Assembly (NCBI RefSeq): GCF_016862795.1 | Contig: NZ_BONQ01000111.1 | Location: forward strand, 41,631 to 105,630 | From: Dactylosporangium siamense | GTDB taxonomy: Bacteria; Actinomycetota; Actinomycetes; Mycobacteriales; Micromonosporaceae | Direction of reading: 5' to 3' | Length of the DNA: 64,000 nucleotides | Part shown: in pieces, positions 33,551 to 41,610 of the stretch | Layout: every line of letters begins with the position of its first letter | Numbering within the stretch: the first letter of the stretch is position 1 | Translations under genes and position numbers: made by a program | The notes under the pieces: generated by a model | The model's input: the letters and a program-made list of their open reading frames with translations, nothing else | Databases searched by the model: none | Told to the model about the DNA's origin: nothing

Positions 33551-33569
33551 ACGTGACCGGGTCGCGGTG

Positions 33570-34307
33570 CTACTTGTTCTGTGGTGGTGTCGCGCTCGGG
33601 TCCGACGGCTTGCCCGGGCGCTCCGTGCCGGACGGTTTCACGTTCGGGTTGTGCTTGTCGCCGGGGCTGCCGTGGCCGGGCGGCAGCTCGGTGGTGCAGG
33701 TGAGCGGCCCGCTGGCGGGCACGAGGCGCTCGACCGATCCGGGGATGCCGCCGGTGATCGCCAGTTGGGCCGGGTTCAGGTAGCCGATGAACAGCTGCTT
33801 GCCGGCGGGCACGGCCGCGGGGTCGTAGATGAATGCGACTTCGCCGTCCGTGTCGGACGCCCGCACGACGTCCAGGACGCCGGGGCCGGTGCCGTTGACC
33901 AGGGTCGGGTCGTCGTGCGGTCCGACGCAGAACTCGCCGACCTTGATGAGCACCGGGAAGCCGGCCTGGCGCAGCGCCGCCTCCAGCCCGGCGGGGTCGT
34001 CGAAGTACTGGCGTTTGGTCCAGGTCACCTGGACGGTGCCGTCGGTCAGCCGGTCGACGGTGTACGCGACGGTGCGGACGTGCACGTCCTGCCCGGTCGC
34101 GGGCGGTGCGGCGGACGGGTTGGCGAGCGTCGCCACGCCCAGCGCGAGGCCGGCGACCGCCACCGTCCCGGCCGCCACGGTCGCCACCCGGCGGTGGTGC
34201 CGGCGGGTGCGCCCCGTGCTCACGATCTGCTCGACCGGGACGGCCATGCTCACCCCGTCCATGGCGTCCCTCAGGGTGTCCAGTACCGCGGTGTCGTGGT
34301 CGTTCAT
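33570..34307 (-). CDS. Single-pass membrane partner of ECF sigma factor (putative anti-sigma)
   Basis: A 245-residue protein: a cytoplasmic N-terminus of about 40 residues (MNDHDTAVLDTLRDAMDGVS), one membrane segment near 43-62 (VATVAAGTVAVAGLALGVATL), and an extracytoplasmic domain with AYTVDRLTDGTVQVTWTKRQ and a Pro/Lys-rich tail (HNPNVKPSGTERPGKPSDPS). The order sigma-membrane protein, with ATGA overlap, is that of anti-sigma genes, but the zinc-binding H-x3-C-x2-C motif of classical ZAS domains is absent. Its external domain is clearly related to that of the 34863-35492 protein. An anti-sigma role is inferred from position. Confidence 0.7.
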   Translation of the reverse strand: MNDHDTAVLDTLRDAMDGVSMAVPVEQIVSTGRTRRHHRRVATVAAGTVAVAGLALGVATLANPSAAPPATGQDVHVRTVAYTVDRLTDGTVQVTWTKRQYFDDPAGLEAALRQAGFPVLIKVGEFCVGPHDDPTLVNGTGPGVLDVVRASDTDGEVAFIYDPAAVPAGKQLFIGYLNPAQLAITGGIPGSVERLVPASGPLTCTTELPPGHGSPGDKHNPNVKPSGTERPGKPSDPSATPPQNK

Positions 34308-34816
34308 GATCCACCTTCCAGGTGTTGGTTGATGACGAGCTGCCCGCGCAGTGTCGCGACGGCTCGGGACAGGTGGGCGGTGACGGTGCCCGGGGCCATG
34401 CCCAGGGCCTTGGCCGTGGTGGCCGTGTCCAGGTCGAGAAACACCCGGAACGCGACCACCTCCCGTTGCCGCTGCGGCAGCCGGCGCAACAGGTGCAGCA
34501 GCGCGGGGTCGAGCCCGGCGGTGCGGCCCGGATCACCATCGGGATCCGCGGCCTCGTGCCCGTCGTCCAGCTCGACCTCGCGCCGCCGCCGGCGCCACCA
34601 CGAGACCCGCAGGTTCAGCGCGGTGCGGACGATCCACGCCCGCGGCGCCGGATGCCGGCGGACCTTGTGCCACGACATCCACGCCCGGGTGAACGCCTCG
34701 GCCACCAGGTCCTCGGCCAGCTGCCGGTCGCCGACGCCGGTGAGCACCGCGCGAAGGCACCTGTCCCGGTCGGCCCGGTAGAACTCCGTGAACTCCAATT
34801 GCCCCACGCCCTGCAT
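34304..34816 (-). CDS. ECF RNA polymerase sigma factor, SigE-like group
   Basis: A 170-residue ECF sigma factor. Region 2 spans EFTEFYRADRDRCLRAVLTG to HPAPRAWIVRTALNLRVSWW, and region 4 is DPALLHLLRRLPQRQREVVA, then TAKALGMAPGTVTAHLSRAV, the helix-turn-helix that reads the -35 element. Region 3 is absent, as usual for ECF factors. The ATG at 34816 is taken as the start. Its stop overlaps the partner membrane-protein gene by ATGA. A second sigma/partner pair follows upstream at 34863-36057, so the locus looks like a tandem duplication of a sigma cassette. Confidence 0.9.
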   Translation of the reverse strand: MQGVGQLEFTEFYRADRDRCLRAVLTGVGDRQLAEDLVAEAFTRAWMSWHKVRRHPAPRAWIVRTALNLRVSWWRRRRREVELDDGHEAADPDGDPGRTAGLDPALLHLLRRLPQRQREVVAFRVFLDLDTATTAKALGMAPGTVTAHLSRAVATLRGQLVINQHLEGGS

Positions 34817-34862
34817 ACGTTTCGGGACCCCGATCCGCTTACCTGACTTCTACGGGCGTTGG

Positions 34863-35492
34863 TCACCGCCTGGGCGGGTTCGGGATCGCCATGCAGGTCG
34901 GCAGGGTGCGCACGACTGCGGGGACCGCGATCGTGGTGCGGCCGTCGCGGTCGTTGCGGATGCTGTACCCGAAGGCCAGGGTGTCACCATCCGGCATCTT
35001 GTCGGGCCGGATAGTGATGACCACGCCGTCGTCCCGCAACTGGTAGGAGACCGGATAACGGTCGAGCTCCGCAGGGGTCGCGGTGGTGAGGAACGGGAAC
35101 GCCGGGTCCATGTCCAGCGGTGTCGTGCACCGGTCGGCCGGGACCATCCGGATGACGACCGTCCGCGCACCCGCTCGCGCGAGTTCGGCGTTGAGCTGCC
35201 TGGTGTCCTTCAGGCGGGCGGCGCGGAACGAGACGCCGACCGACCCGTCGGCGTGCCGGTCCACGGTGTACGCCGCGGCCGGCTCGGTCACGAAGAACGC
35301 GGTGGCGGCGGCAGCCACGGTCGCGCCGGCCGCGGCGGCGACCAGCCGCCGACGTCCGGGCCGCCGGGATGACTCCTGCGGCACGGCGAAGACCCGGGCG
35401 AGCAGGGCCCGCGCCGGCGGGTCTCCCGGGTCGGCGTCGGTCATCCTGCGGGTCGGGTCGGCCGCGCGCAGGCGGTCCATGGTGTCATTCAT
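34863..35492 (-). CDS. Second single-pass membrane partner of an ECF sigma factor
   Basis: A 209-residue protein: N-terminal cytoplasmic region of about 48 residues with RMTDADPGDPPARALLARVF, one membrane segment near 50-70 (LVAAAAGATVAAAATAFFV), and an extracytoplasmic domain starting AYTVDRHADGSVGVSFRAAR, very like AYTVDRLTDGTVQVTW of the 33570-34307 protein. It overlaps the end of the sigma gene at 35485 by 8 bp. No zinc anti-sigma motif. By position a putative anti-sigma factor, or an extracytoplasmic sensor for one. Confidence 0.7.
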   Translation of the reverse strand: MNDTMDRLRAADPTRRMTDADPGDPPARALLARVFAVPQESSRRPGRRRLVAAAAGATVAAAATAFFVTEPAAAYTVDRHADGSVGVSFRAARLKDTRQLNAELARAGARTVVIRMVPADRCTTPLDMDPAFPFLTTATPAELDRYPVSYQLRDDGVVITIRPDKMPDGDTLAFGYSIRNDRDGRTTIAVPAVVRTLPTCMAIPNPPRR

Positions 35493-36057
35493 GGGCTGAT
35501 GCTCCTTCGGGAACGATGGATGGCCGGGTGTGCCGGGCCGTGGAGGTGCACCGGTCGTCCGTCGCCAGCAGCCGCTGCGCGAATCGCCGCCGCGCCCGGT
35601 GCAGCCGCACCTTGAGGGCGGTGCGGGTGCAGCGCAGGACGAGTGCCGCCTCGGCCACGTCCAGCCCGTCCCACTCGATCAGCCGCAGGACCTCCTGGTC
35701 GGCCGGGGAGAGCTCGGCGAGCACCGCACGGACACGGACCTGCTCGTCGACCAGCGAGGCATGGTCCGCCACGTGGATCTCGCCTGCCGTGGCCGCCTTG
35801 GCGGTCAGCCGTTCCCACCGCGTGCGCCCCCGCAGCTCGTTGGTGATGACCTGCCGGGCGGTGGAGTAGAGCCAGGCACGGGTGTGGTCGGCCGGCAGTT
35901 CGCCGAACCGGCGCCAGGCGATGAGGAACGTGCCGGCGACGATGTCGCCCGCCGCGTCGGCGCCTACCCGACGGGCAGCGAAACGCGTCAACTCCGCGTA
36001 GTGGGCCTCGAACAGTGCCTCGAAGCGCCTTCGAGTGGCCGCGTCGTCTGGTTCCAT
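35485..36057 (-). CDS. ECF RNA polymerase sigma factor
   Basis: A 190-residue ECF sigma factor: region 2 FEALFEAHYAELTRFAARRV to HTRAWLYSTARQVITNELRG, region 4 LAELSPADQEVLRLIEWDGL, then VAEAALVLRCTRTALKVRLH, and a 25-residue tail beyond region 4. The ATG at 36057 has GACATT 7 nt upstream, which would fit a leaderless start. It is followed by its membrane partner gene with an 8-bp overlap. It differs enough from the 34304-34816 sigma that the two probably read different promoters. Confidence 0.9.
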   Translation of the reverse strand: MEPDDAATRRRFEALFEAHYAELTRFAARRVGADAAGDIVAGTFLIAWRRFGELPADHTRAWLYSTARQVITNELRGRTRWERLTAKAATAGEIHVADHASLVDEQVRVRAVLAELSPADQEVLRLIEWDGLDVAEAALVLRCTRTALKVRLHRARRRFAQRLLATDDRCTSTARHTRPSIVPEGASAHE

Positions 36058-36108
36058 ACCTGGGAATGTCCGCCTACGGCCACCTGGTTACCGGTCTCCA
36101 CCATAAAC

Positions 36109-36777
36109 TCACGCGCCGCGCGACTCCGCGGGTGCGAGACCCTTCACGATCAGCCATCCGGCGAAGACCATCTCCTCGATGCCGATCGGCGCGGCGAGGA
36201 CGGCCTGGGCCGCGACGGGCAGTTCGACGCCGTACACCTCGATGACGCCGCGGACAAGGAGCAGGCCGCCGCCGATCAGGCCCCACCAGGCCAGCCACGA
36301 CGGCACCTGGCGGCCACGCAGGAGCAGGGCGTTGAGGACGACGGCGCTGGCGCCGAACACGACCAGGGTCCCCATGCGGTAGGCCCAGTCCCGGCCGCCG
36401 AGCACCGCGTCGCCGGCCGCCGTCGGCGCGTGCCCTTCGGCCAGGGACGTCATCACCAGGGCGCCGGTCGCGCCCGCGGCGATGAGTACCCCCTCCAGCG
36501 TCCTGGTCGTCACATAGAGCATCGCCAGGTGTTCGCCGTCGCGGCGCAGGACCGGCCACAGCACCGCGGCGATGGCGATGACGCTGACCGCGAGGGCGAA
36601 CTCGAGCAGGGCTCCGGTGGCCAGCTGTGCGTGCCGGCCGCCGGTGCTGAGGTAGTCCGGTTGCTGGATGGGCAGCAACAGCGAGCCGCCGGCGATGGCG
36701 GTGGCCGAGGCGAGGATGAACAACACACCCGCCAGACGTGCGGTTGGGCTGGACCGACGCACTGTGATCTCCTCCAT
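36109..36777 (-). CDS. DUF4386-type membrane protein
   Basis: A 222-residue protein with six hydrophobic segments: LAGVLFILASATAIAGGSLL, LLEFALAVSVIAIAAVLWPV, a segment near 90-110, YRMGTLVVFGASAVVLNALL, LAWWGLIGGGLLLVRGVIEV and VLAAPIGIEEMVFAGWLIVK. The order and the phrases VLRRDGEHLAMLYVTTRTLE and GIEEMVFAGWLIVKG match DUF4386, a family without known function. Divergent from the kinase gene at 36932 and close to the second sigma gene on the same strand. Confidence 0.82.
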   Translation of the reverse strand: MEEITVRRSSPTARLAGVLFILASATAIAGGSLLLPIQQPDYLSTGGRHAQLATGALLEFALAVSVIAIAAVLWPVLRRDGEHLAMLYVTTRTLEGVLIAAGATGALVMTSLAEGHAPTAAGDAVLGGRDWAYRMGTLVVFGASAVVLNALLLRGRQVPSWLAWWGLIGGGLLLVRGVIEVYGVELPVAAQAVLAAPIGIEEMVFAGWLIVKGLAPAESRGA

Positions 36778-36931
36778 GGGTTGGCGTGACGATGCCGTCG
36801 ACGAGGAGTCTGGTTGCCCGGGCGGGGCGCATCATCGGCCGCCGGGCCGCGGTGCCCTCCCTCCGCGGCGGGGGACGGGTCTCGTGCTTTCGGCCGATGA
36901 CGCACGCCATGACCTGCATAAGGCTGGAGCC

Positions 36932-38074
36932 ATGTTCCGAGACGACCTGTGGCGGCTGTGGGCCGAGCCGCGAGTTCCAGATCCGCCGCCGCGGGTCCGG
37001 CGGGACTGGGCGCTGCTGGCCGCCGGCCTCGCCGGCACCGGGTTGGAGGCGGTGCTGCGCGACGACATCGTCTGGTGGCCGGTTTCCGTGCTGGTCACCG
37101 TCGGGCTGTGCCTGGCGACGTTGTGGCGCCGCACCCATCCGCTGGCGATGGTCGCCGCCGCGTTCGGCGCCGGGATCGCGCTCACGCTGATCGACGCGGC
37201 GGCTGCGCATCCCGAGCCGGTCGGGCTCTACACGGGAATGATCATCCTGGTCCTGGTGTACGCGCTGTTCCGGTGGGGATCCGGCCGGCACATCGTGCTC
37301 GGTGCGGCGGTGGCGTTCGCGGCGTTCGCGCTGTCGATGCTCGTCGACGACGTCCCGCCCGGCGACTACGTCGGCAGCTTCGGGTTCCTGGCCCTGCCGG
37401 GGGTGCTCGGGGCGTCGGTGCGCCTGTGGTCGGCGGCGCGCGGCGGCGAGCTGGAGCGGATGCGTTTCCGGGAGCGGGAGGCGCTCGCCCGGGACCTGCA
37501 CGACACCGTGGCGCACCACGTCTCAGCCATCGTCGTGCGGGCCCAGGCCGGCCGGGTCCTCATCGGCGCCGACCCGGCGACCGCACTGACGACACTGGAG
37601 GACGTCGAGGAGGAAGGCGCACGGACCCTGGAGGCGATGCGCGGCATGGTCTCGGCGCTGCGCGACGGCAACACGCGCGCCGAGCTGGCCCCCGTGGCGG
37701 GCGTCGCCGACCTGGCCGCACTGACCCGCGACCCGGCCGGCCGGCTGCCGATCGAGCTGCGGCTGGACGGTCCGCTGGACCGGCTGCCACTGGCGGTGGA
37801 CGGCGCCGTGTATCGCATCGTGCAGGAATCCGTCACCAATGCGCGACGGCACGCGGCCCGTGCGAGCACGGTCCGGGTCCAGGTCACCGCGGAGCCGGGC
37901 CGGGTCCGGGTGACGGTCCGCGACGACGGCGTGGCCACCCGTCGCAGCCGCAACGGATACGGTCTCACCGGCCTGCAGGAGCGGGTCACGCTGCTCGGCG
38001 GGAGCCTGGAGGCGGGACCACTGCCCGGGCGCGGGTGGCTCGTCGAGGCGCGACTCCCGCTCGGAAGCGGGTGA
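36932..38074 (+). CDS. NarL-partner sensor histidine kinase, HisKA_3 type
   Basis: A 380-residue kinase with four or five N-terminal membrane segments (DWALLAAGLAGTGLEAVL, WWPVSVLVTVGLCLATLW, MVAAAFGAGIALTLIDAAA, GLYTGMIILVLVYALF, VLGAAVAFAAFALSMLV) and no large external domain. Phosphotransfer motif ALARDLHDTVAHHVSAIVVR, then HATPase_c motifs IVQESVTNARRHA and GYGLTGLQERVTLLGGSL. The ATG at 36932 is preceded by GGAG. A longer frame back to 36668 lacks support. Its gene ends 3 bp before the response regulator at 38078. The stimulus is unknown. Confidence 0.9.
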   Translation: MFRDDLWRLWAEPRVPDPPPRVRRDWALLAAGLAGTGLEAVLRDDIVWWPVSVLVTVGLCLATLWRRTHPLAMVAAAFGAGIALTLIDAAAAHPEPVGLYTGMIILVLVYALFRWGSGRHIVLGAAVAFAAFALSMLVDDVPPGDYVGSFGFLALPGVLGASVRLWSAARGGELERMRFREREALARDLHDTVAHHVSAIVVRAQAGRVLIGADPATALTTLEDVEEEGARTLEAMRGMVSALRDGNTRAELAPVAGVADLAALTRDPAGRLPIELRLDGPLDRLPLAVDGAVYRIVQESVTNARRHAARASTVRVQVTAEPGRVRVTVRDDGVATRRSRNGYGLTGLQERVTLLGGSLEAGPLPGRGWLVEARLPLGSG

Positions 38075-38077
38075 ACC

Positions 38078-38743
38078 GTGACCATCCGCGTGCTCATCGC
38101 TGACGACCAGCCGGTCATCCGCGCCGGCCTGCGGATCATGCTGGACGCCCAGCCCGACATCGACGTGGTCGGCGAGGCGGTCGACGGCCGGACGGCGGTG
38201 CAACTGGCGCGGCAGCTGCGGCCCGACGTTTGCCTGTTCGACATCCGGATGCCACCGCCGGACGGCGTCGAGGCGACCCGGCAACTCGCCGGCCCGGGCG
38301 TGGTGGACCCGCTCGCGGTGGTCGTGATCACCACGTTCGACCTCGACGACTACGTCTTCGGCGCGTTGCGGGCGGGTGCGCGCGGATTCCTGCTCAAGGA
38401 CGCCGGGCCGGAGCTGCTCGTCCAGGCGGTGCGGGCGGCCGCCGGGGGCCAGGCGCTCATCGCGCCCAGCGTGACCGTGCGGCTGCTGGAGGCGTTCGCG
38501 AACGCGCCGGCCGGACGGCCCGCCCCCCAACCGATCGACCCGCTCACCCCGCGCGAGGAGGACGTCGTGCTCGCCGTCGCCCGCGGTCTGTCCAACGCCG
38601 AGATCGCCGACACGTTGCACATCAGCCTCAGCACGGTGAAGACCCACCTGGCGAGCCTGATGGCCAAGCTCGGGGTGCGAAACCGGGTCGAGATCGCGAT
38701 GTGGGCCTACGAGACCCGCCGGATCACCGCCCGACCCGGCTGA
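38078..38743 (+). CDS. NarL/LuxR-type response regulator
   Basis: A 221-residue regulator: receiver MTIRVLIADDQPVIRAGLRI with acidic residues 9-10, phosphoacceptor Asp55 in LFDIRMPPPDG, and a LuxR domain LTPREEDVVLAVARGLSNAE, then ISLSTVKTHLASLMAKLGV. GTG start at 38078, 3 bp after the kinase stop. Forms a two-component pair with the preceding gene. It ends facing galE; the convergent gap holds a weak hairpin at 38825-38860. Confidence 0.92.
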   Translation: MTIRVLIADDQPVIRAGLRIMLDAQPDIDVVGEAVDGRTAVQLARQLRPDVCLFDIRMPPPDGVEATRQLAGPGVVDPLAVVVITTFDLDDYVFGALRAGARGFLLKDAGPELLVQAVRAAAGGQALIAPSVTVRLLEAFANAPAGRPAPQPIDPLTPREEDVVLAVARGLSNAEIADTLHISLSTVKTHLASLMAKLGVRNRVEIAMWAYETRRITARPG

Positions 38744-38824
38744 CGGCCGCGATACGGCAGCCGGAGCTTCAAGCATGGGTGGTGGCGGGCCGTGACCAGC
38801 CCGAACGCGGTCGCGTGACAGCAG

Positions 38825-38860
38825 GGCACCGCGGCGTGCGCACCATCGACCGGCGGTGCC
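38825..38860. terminator. Weak hairpin between convergent genes
   Basis: GGCACCGC pairs with GCGGTGCC (8 bp) around a 20-nt loop. It lies between the response-regulator stop (38743) and the galE stop (38865), where a terminator is expected. The loop is long, so confidence is modest. Confidence 0.4.
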
Positions 38861-38864
38861 GGGT

Positions 38865-39827
38865 TCAAGTGACCTTCGTTGCGCGGGCGCGCCAGGCTGA
38901 GGCGACCGAGTCCAGGAGCGTGTGCCGGGGGCGCCAGCCGAGGTCGGCGTGGATGCGGTCGATCGCGGCGACGACCTCCGGTGGGTCGCCGGGGCGCGGC
39001 GGACCGGACCGGATCGGCACGGGGGCGCCGGTGACCGACGCGACCGTCCGCACGACGTCCAGGACGGAGTGGCCGCGGCCGGCACCGGCGTTGTAGATCG
39101 CGGCGCACTGCCGGCCGGCCAGGCGCAGCGCGGCGAGCCGGTGCGCGCGGGCCAGGTCGGCGACGTGGACGTAGTCGCGGACGCCGGTGCCGTCGATGGT
39201 CGGCAGCGAGGTCCCGGCGACGGTGAGCGGCACACCGGTCTCCAGCGCGTCGAAGGCGAGCGGCAGCAGGTTCGTGGTGCCCCGGTCGCCGAGGTGCGCG
39301 GCGCCGGCGCCGACGGCGTTGAAGTATCGCAGCGCGACCCACGAGATGCCGTGCGCCAGGCCGGCGGCGGCGACGAGCTGCTCCGCGACGAGCTTCGTCT
39401 GCCCGTACGGGTTCAGCGGCCGGGTGGGTGCCGTCTCGGCGACGGTCGCGGCGAGGGGAACGCCGTAGACCGCAGCGGAGGAGGAGAACACCAGGCGGCG
39501 CACCCCCGCATCGACCATCGCGGCCAGCAGCGCGCCCACGACGCCGACGTTCTGCTGGTAGTACCGGATGGGGCGAAGGACGGACTCGGGGACGGACTTG
39601 CTACCGGCCAGGTGCATGACGCCCGTGACGCCGTGCCGGTCCAGCGTCGCGCTGAGCATGACCGGGTCGCCGGCGTCGGCGACGACGAGCGGCACGTCGA
39701 CGGGCAGCCGGGCCGGGTCGCCGGTGGACAGATCGTCGAGCGCGACGACGCGTTCACCTGCCGCAAGGAGGTCCGCGACGACGTGCGCGCCGATGTACCC
39801 GGCGCCGCCGGTGACGAGCCACGTCAT
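38865..39827 (-). CDS. galE: UDP-glucose 4-epimerase
   Basis: A 320-residue short-chain dehydrogenase/reductase epimerase. The NAD motif is VTGGAGYIGAHV at residues 5-16, followed by the acidic ALDDLSTG. The catalytic Ser lies in FSSSAAVYG and the YxxxK pair in NPYGQTKLVAEQL. RYFNAVGA, DGTGVRDYVHVADLA and the C-terminal DLGWRPRHTLLDSVASAW match GalE, which interconverts UDP-glucose and UDP-galactose for envelope glycans. ATGA overlap with the deacetylase gene. It closes the seven-gene envelope operon that begins at 44928. A related fragment lies at 17820-17912. Confidence 0.92.
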   Translation of the reverse strand: MTWLVTGGAGYIGAHVVADLLAAGERVVALDDLSTGDPARLPVDVPLVVADAGDPVMLSATLDRHGVTGVMHLAGSKSVPESVLRPIRYYQQNVGVVGALLAAMVDAGVRRLVFSSSAAVYGVPLAATVAETAPTRPLNPYGQTKLVAEQLVAAAGLAHGISWVALRYFNAVGAGAAHLGDRGTTNLLPLAFDALETGVPLTVAGTSLPTIDGTGVRDYVHVADLARAHRLAALRLAGRQCAAIYNAGAGRGHSVLDVVRTVASVTGAPVPIRSGPPRPGDPPEVVAAIDRIHADLGWRPRHTLLDSVASAWRARATKVT

Positions 39828-40540
39828 CGCGGCCCGGCCTGGTGTTCGCCGAGCGTGCCGAGGCGCAGGCCGCGGTCGCGGGTCCAGTCGATGAGCCGGG
39901 GGAGGGCGGCCAGGGTCCGCTGCCACGACCCGGCGGCGGACGTGCAGTCCGAGTCGTGCAGCAGGACCGTGCCGCCGCCGATCAGGGTGCTGGTCAGGGT
40001 CCGCACGATCGAGGTCGGGGTGGCGCCGGCCTCCCAGTCGCGGCCCCACGCGGTCCACAGCTTCGGTTGCAGGCCCAGCCGGCGGCAGGCGATGAGCGCG
40101 CCGGTGGTGAGCACGCCGTACGGTGGCCGGAACCAGCGCGGCTGACCCCCGCCGAGCGACGCGACGAGATCCCGGGCTCTGGCCAGGTCGTCGTAGGTGG
40201 CCCGGGGCGTGCGGAACAGCAGGCACCGGTGCGCCCAGCCGTGCACGGCGAGCTCGTGCCCGGCGGCGAGCATCTCGCGGCCCAGCCCAGGGTCGCGTGC
40301 CAGCATCGAGCCGAGCACGAAGAACGTGGCCCGCACGTCGTGGTCGGCGAGCAGCCGCAGGAACCGCGGCGTCGACACCGGGTCAGGTCCGTCGTCGAAC
40401 GTGAGCGCCACCCGATCGCGCGGCCCGGTCCCGGCCAGCGTGGGCAGCAGCGCCCGCCGGGCCGGCGTGAACGCGGTGACCGCCGGTGCGGCGTGCACCG
40501 CGGTCGCGGTGAGCAGCCCGGCAGCCAGCGCCCGCCTCAT
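39824..40540 (-). CDS. Polysaccharide deacetylase (NodB/CE4 family)
   Basis: A 238-residue secreted or membrane-anchored deacetylase. An N-terminal hydrophobic signal (residues about 3-25) is followed by the CE4 motif 1 TFDDGPDP (catalytic and metal Asp), motif 2 HGWAHRC with the metal His, motif 3 RWFRPPYGV, and WTAWGRDWEAG and LHDSDCTSAAGS near the end. CE4 enzymes remove N-acetyl groups from wall glycans. Overlaps galE downstream and the glycosyltransferase upstream by ATGA, so translation is coupled along the operon. Substrate unknown: peptidoglycan or an exported glycan made by the neighbouring transferases. Confidence 0.9.
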   Translation of the reverse strand: MRRALAAGLLTATAVHAAPAVTAFTPARRALLPTLAGTGPRDRVALTFDDGPDPVSTPRFLRLLADHDVRATFFVLGSMLARDPGLGREMLAAGHELAVHGWAHRCLLFRTPRATYDDLARARDLVASLGGGQPRWFRPPYGVLTTGALIACRRLGLQPKLWTAWGRDWEAGATPTSIVRTLTSTLIGGGTVLLHDSDCTSAAGSWQRTLAALPRLIDWTRDRGLRLGTLGEHQAGPR

Positions 40541-41610
40541 GCCGCGACCAGATGGGTGAACGACTCGGGCAGCGCGGCGGCCGGCGTGAACCGGTCCTGC
40601 CGGTCCAGGGCCGCCCGCAGCCCGGCGGCGAGGTCGCGGCGGCGCCGGATCCACGGCACCCAGCCGATGCGGTCGAGCGCCTCGGCGTTCGTGGCGCCGT
40701 GGCCCGGGAGGCAGCGGTAGGTGACGACCGGCACGCCGGCGGTGAGCGCCTCGAGGGACGACAGGCCACCGGCGTTCTGCACCACGACCTGGCACGCCCG
40801 CATCAGCGTCGCCATGTCGTCGATCCAGCCGAGCGCGACGACCCGGCCGGACCGGTTGAGCCGCCGGCGCAGAGCGTCGTTGCGGCCACAGGCCACGACC
40901 GGGACGGCGAGCCCGGTGGCGGCGACGTCCTGCGCGGCCCGCTCGACCGACCCGACCCCCCACGCGCCCGCCACCACGAGCGCGATCGGCGCCGCCGGCA
41001 GCCCGAGCCGCGCCCTGACGGCGGCCAGTGCGTCGGCCGGGACCAGTTCCGTGAACGCCGGTGCGACGGCCGGCGCGACGACCCGCACGTCGGTCGCGCC
41101 GAGCACCTTGGCCTGCCGGGCAACGTCGTCGTGCAGGGCGAGGTGGACGTCGACCCCATCGGCGATCCACAGTGGATGGACGGAGAGGTCGGTGAGGTAG
41201 GTGATCGCCGTCGCCGCGAGGCGGCCCTGGCGCCGTAACCGGCCGAGAACCTGGCTGGCCAAGGGGTAGGTCGACACGACCGCGGAGGCGTCGCCGATCG
41301 CGGCGAGCAGCGCGTCGTCGGCGGAGGCGGTCAGCGCGGCGGCGGCCCCCGCGAGACGGGGCGCGCCCGCGAGGGCCAGCAGCCAGCCCCAGCTGTGCGG
41401 CAGGACGGTGAGCTGCCGCCGGTACAGGCCGCGCAGCCGCGCACCGGCCCGCCGCGGCACCAGATCGACGAAGTCGTGCCGGTCGACCTGGTGCCCCAGC
41501 GCCCGTAACCGTCGGCTCAGCTCGGCGGCCGCTCCGTCGTGTCCGGCGCCGAAGCTGGCGGAGACGACCACGATCCGCCGTCGCGCGGTGCTGGTTCCTC
41601 GGTGTTCCAC
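40537..41610 (-). CDS. GT28/MGDG-synthase-like glycosyltransferase
   Basis: A 357-residue GT-B glycosyltransferase. The N-terminal MGDG_synth-like motif is VVVSASFGAGHDGAAAEL, and the C-terminal donor-binding half has VVVAGAWGVGSVE, VVALGWIDDMATLMRACQVV, and the UDP-sugar signature NAGGLSSLEALTAGVPVVTY followed by GHGATNAEAL. Enzymes of this type transfer a sugar onto diacylglycerol or another lipid. GTG start at 41610 with GGGGAG 6 nt upstream. It overlaps the end of the PAP2 gene by 94 bp. An internal promoter with the TTCAG direct repeat lies at 41660-41692. With GalE and the deacetylase it suggests synthesis of a glycolipid or lipid-linked glycan. Confidence 0.85.
   Translation of the reverse strand: MEHRGTSTARRRIVVVSASFGAGHDGAAAELSRRLRALGHQVDRHDFVDLVPRRAGARLRGLYRRQLTVLPHSWGWLLALAGAPRLAGAAAALTASADDALLAAIGDASAVVSTYPLASQVLGRLRRQGRLAATAITYLTDLSVHPLWIADGVDVHLALHDDVARQAKVLGATDVRVVAPAVAPAFTELVPADALAAVRARLGLPAAPIALVVAGAWGVGSVERAAQDVAATGLAVPVVACGRNDALRRRLNRSGRVVALGWIDDMATLMRACQVVVQNAGGLSSLEALTAGVPVVTYRCLPGHGATNAEALDRIGWVPWIRRRRDLAAGLRAALDRQDRFTPAAALPESFTHLVAA

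Noticed and set aside
30659..33556. A plus-strand frame opposite the large FtsX permease
   Set aside because: Composition is that of antisense GC-rich DNA and it runs through the promoter palindromes.
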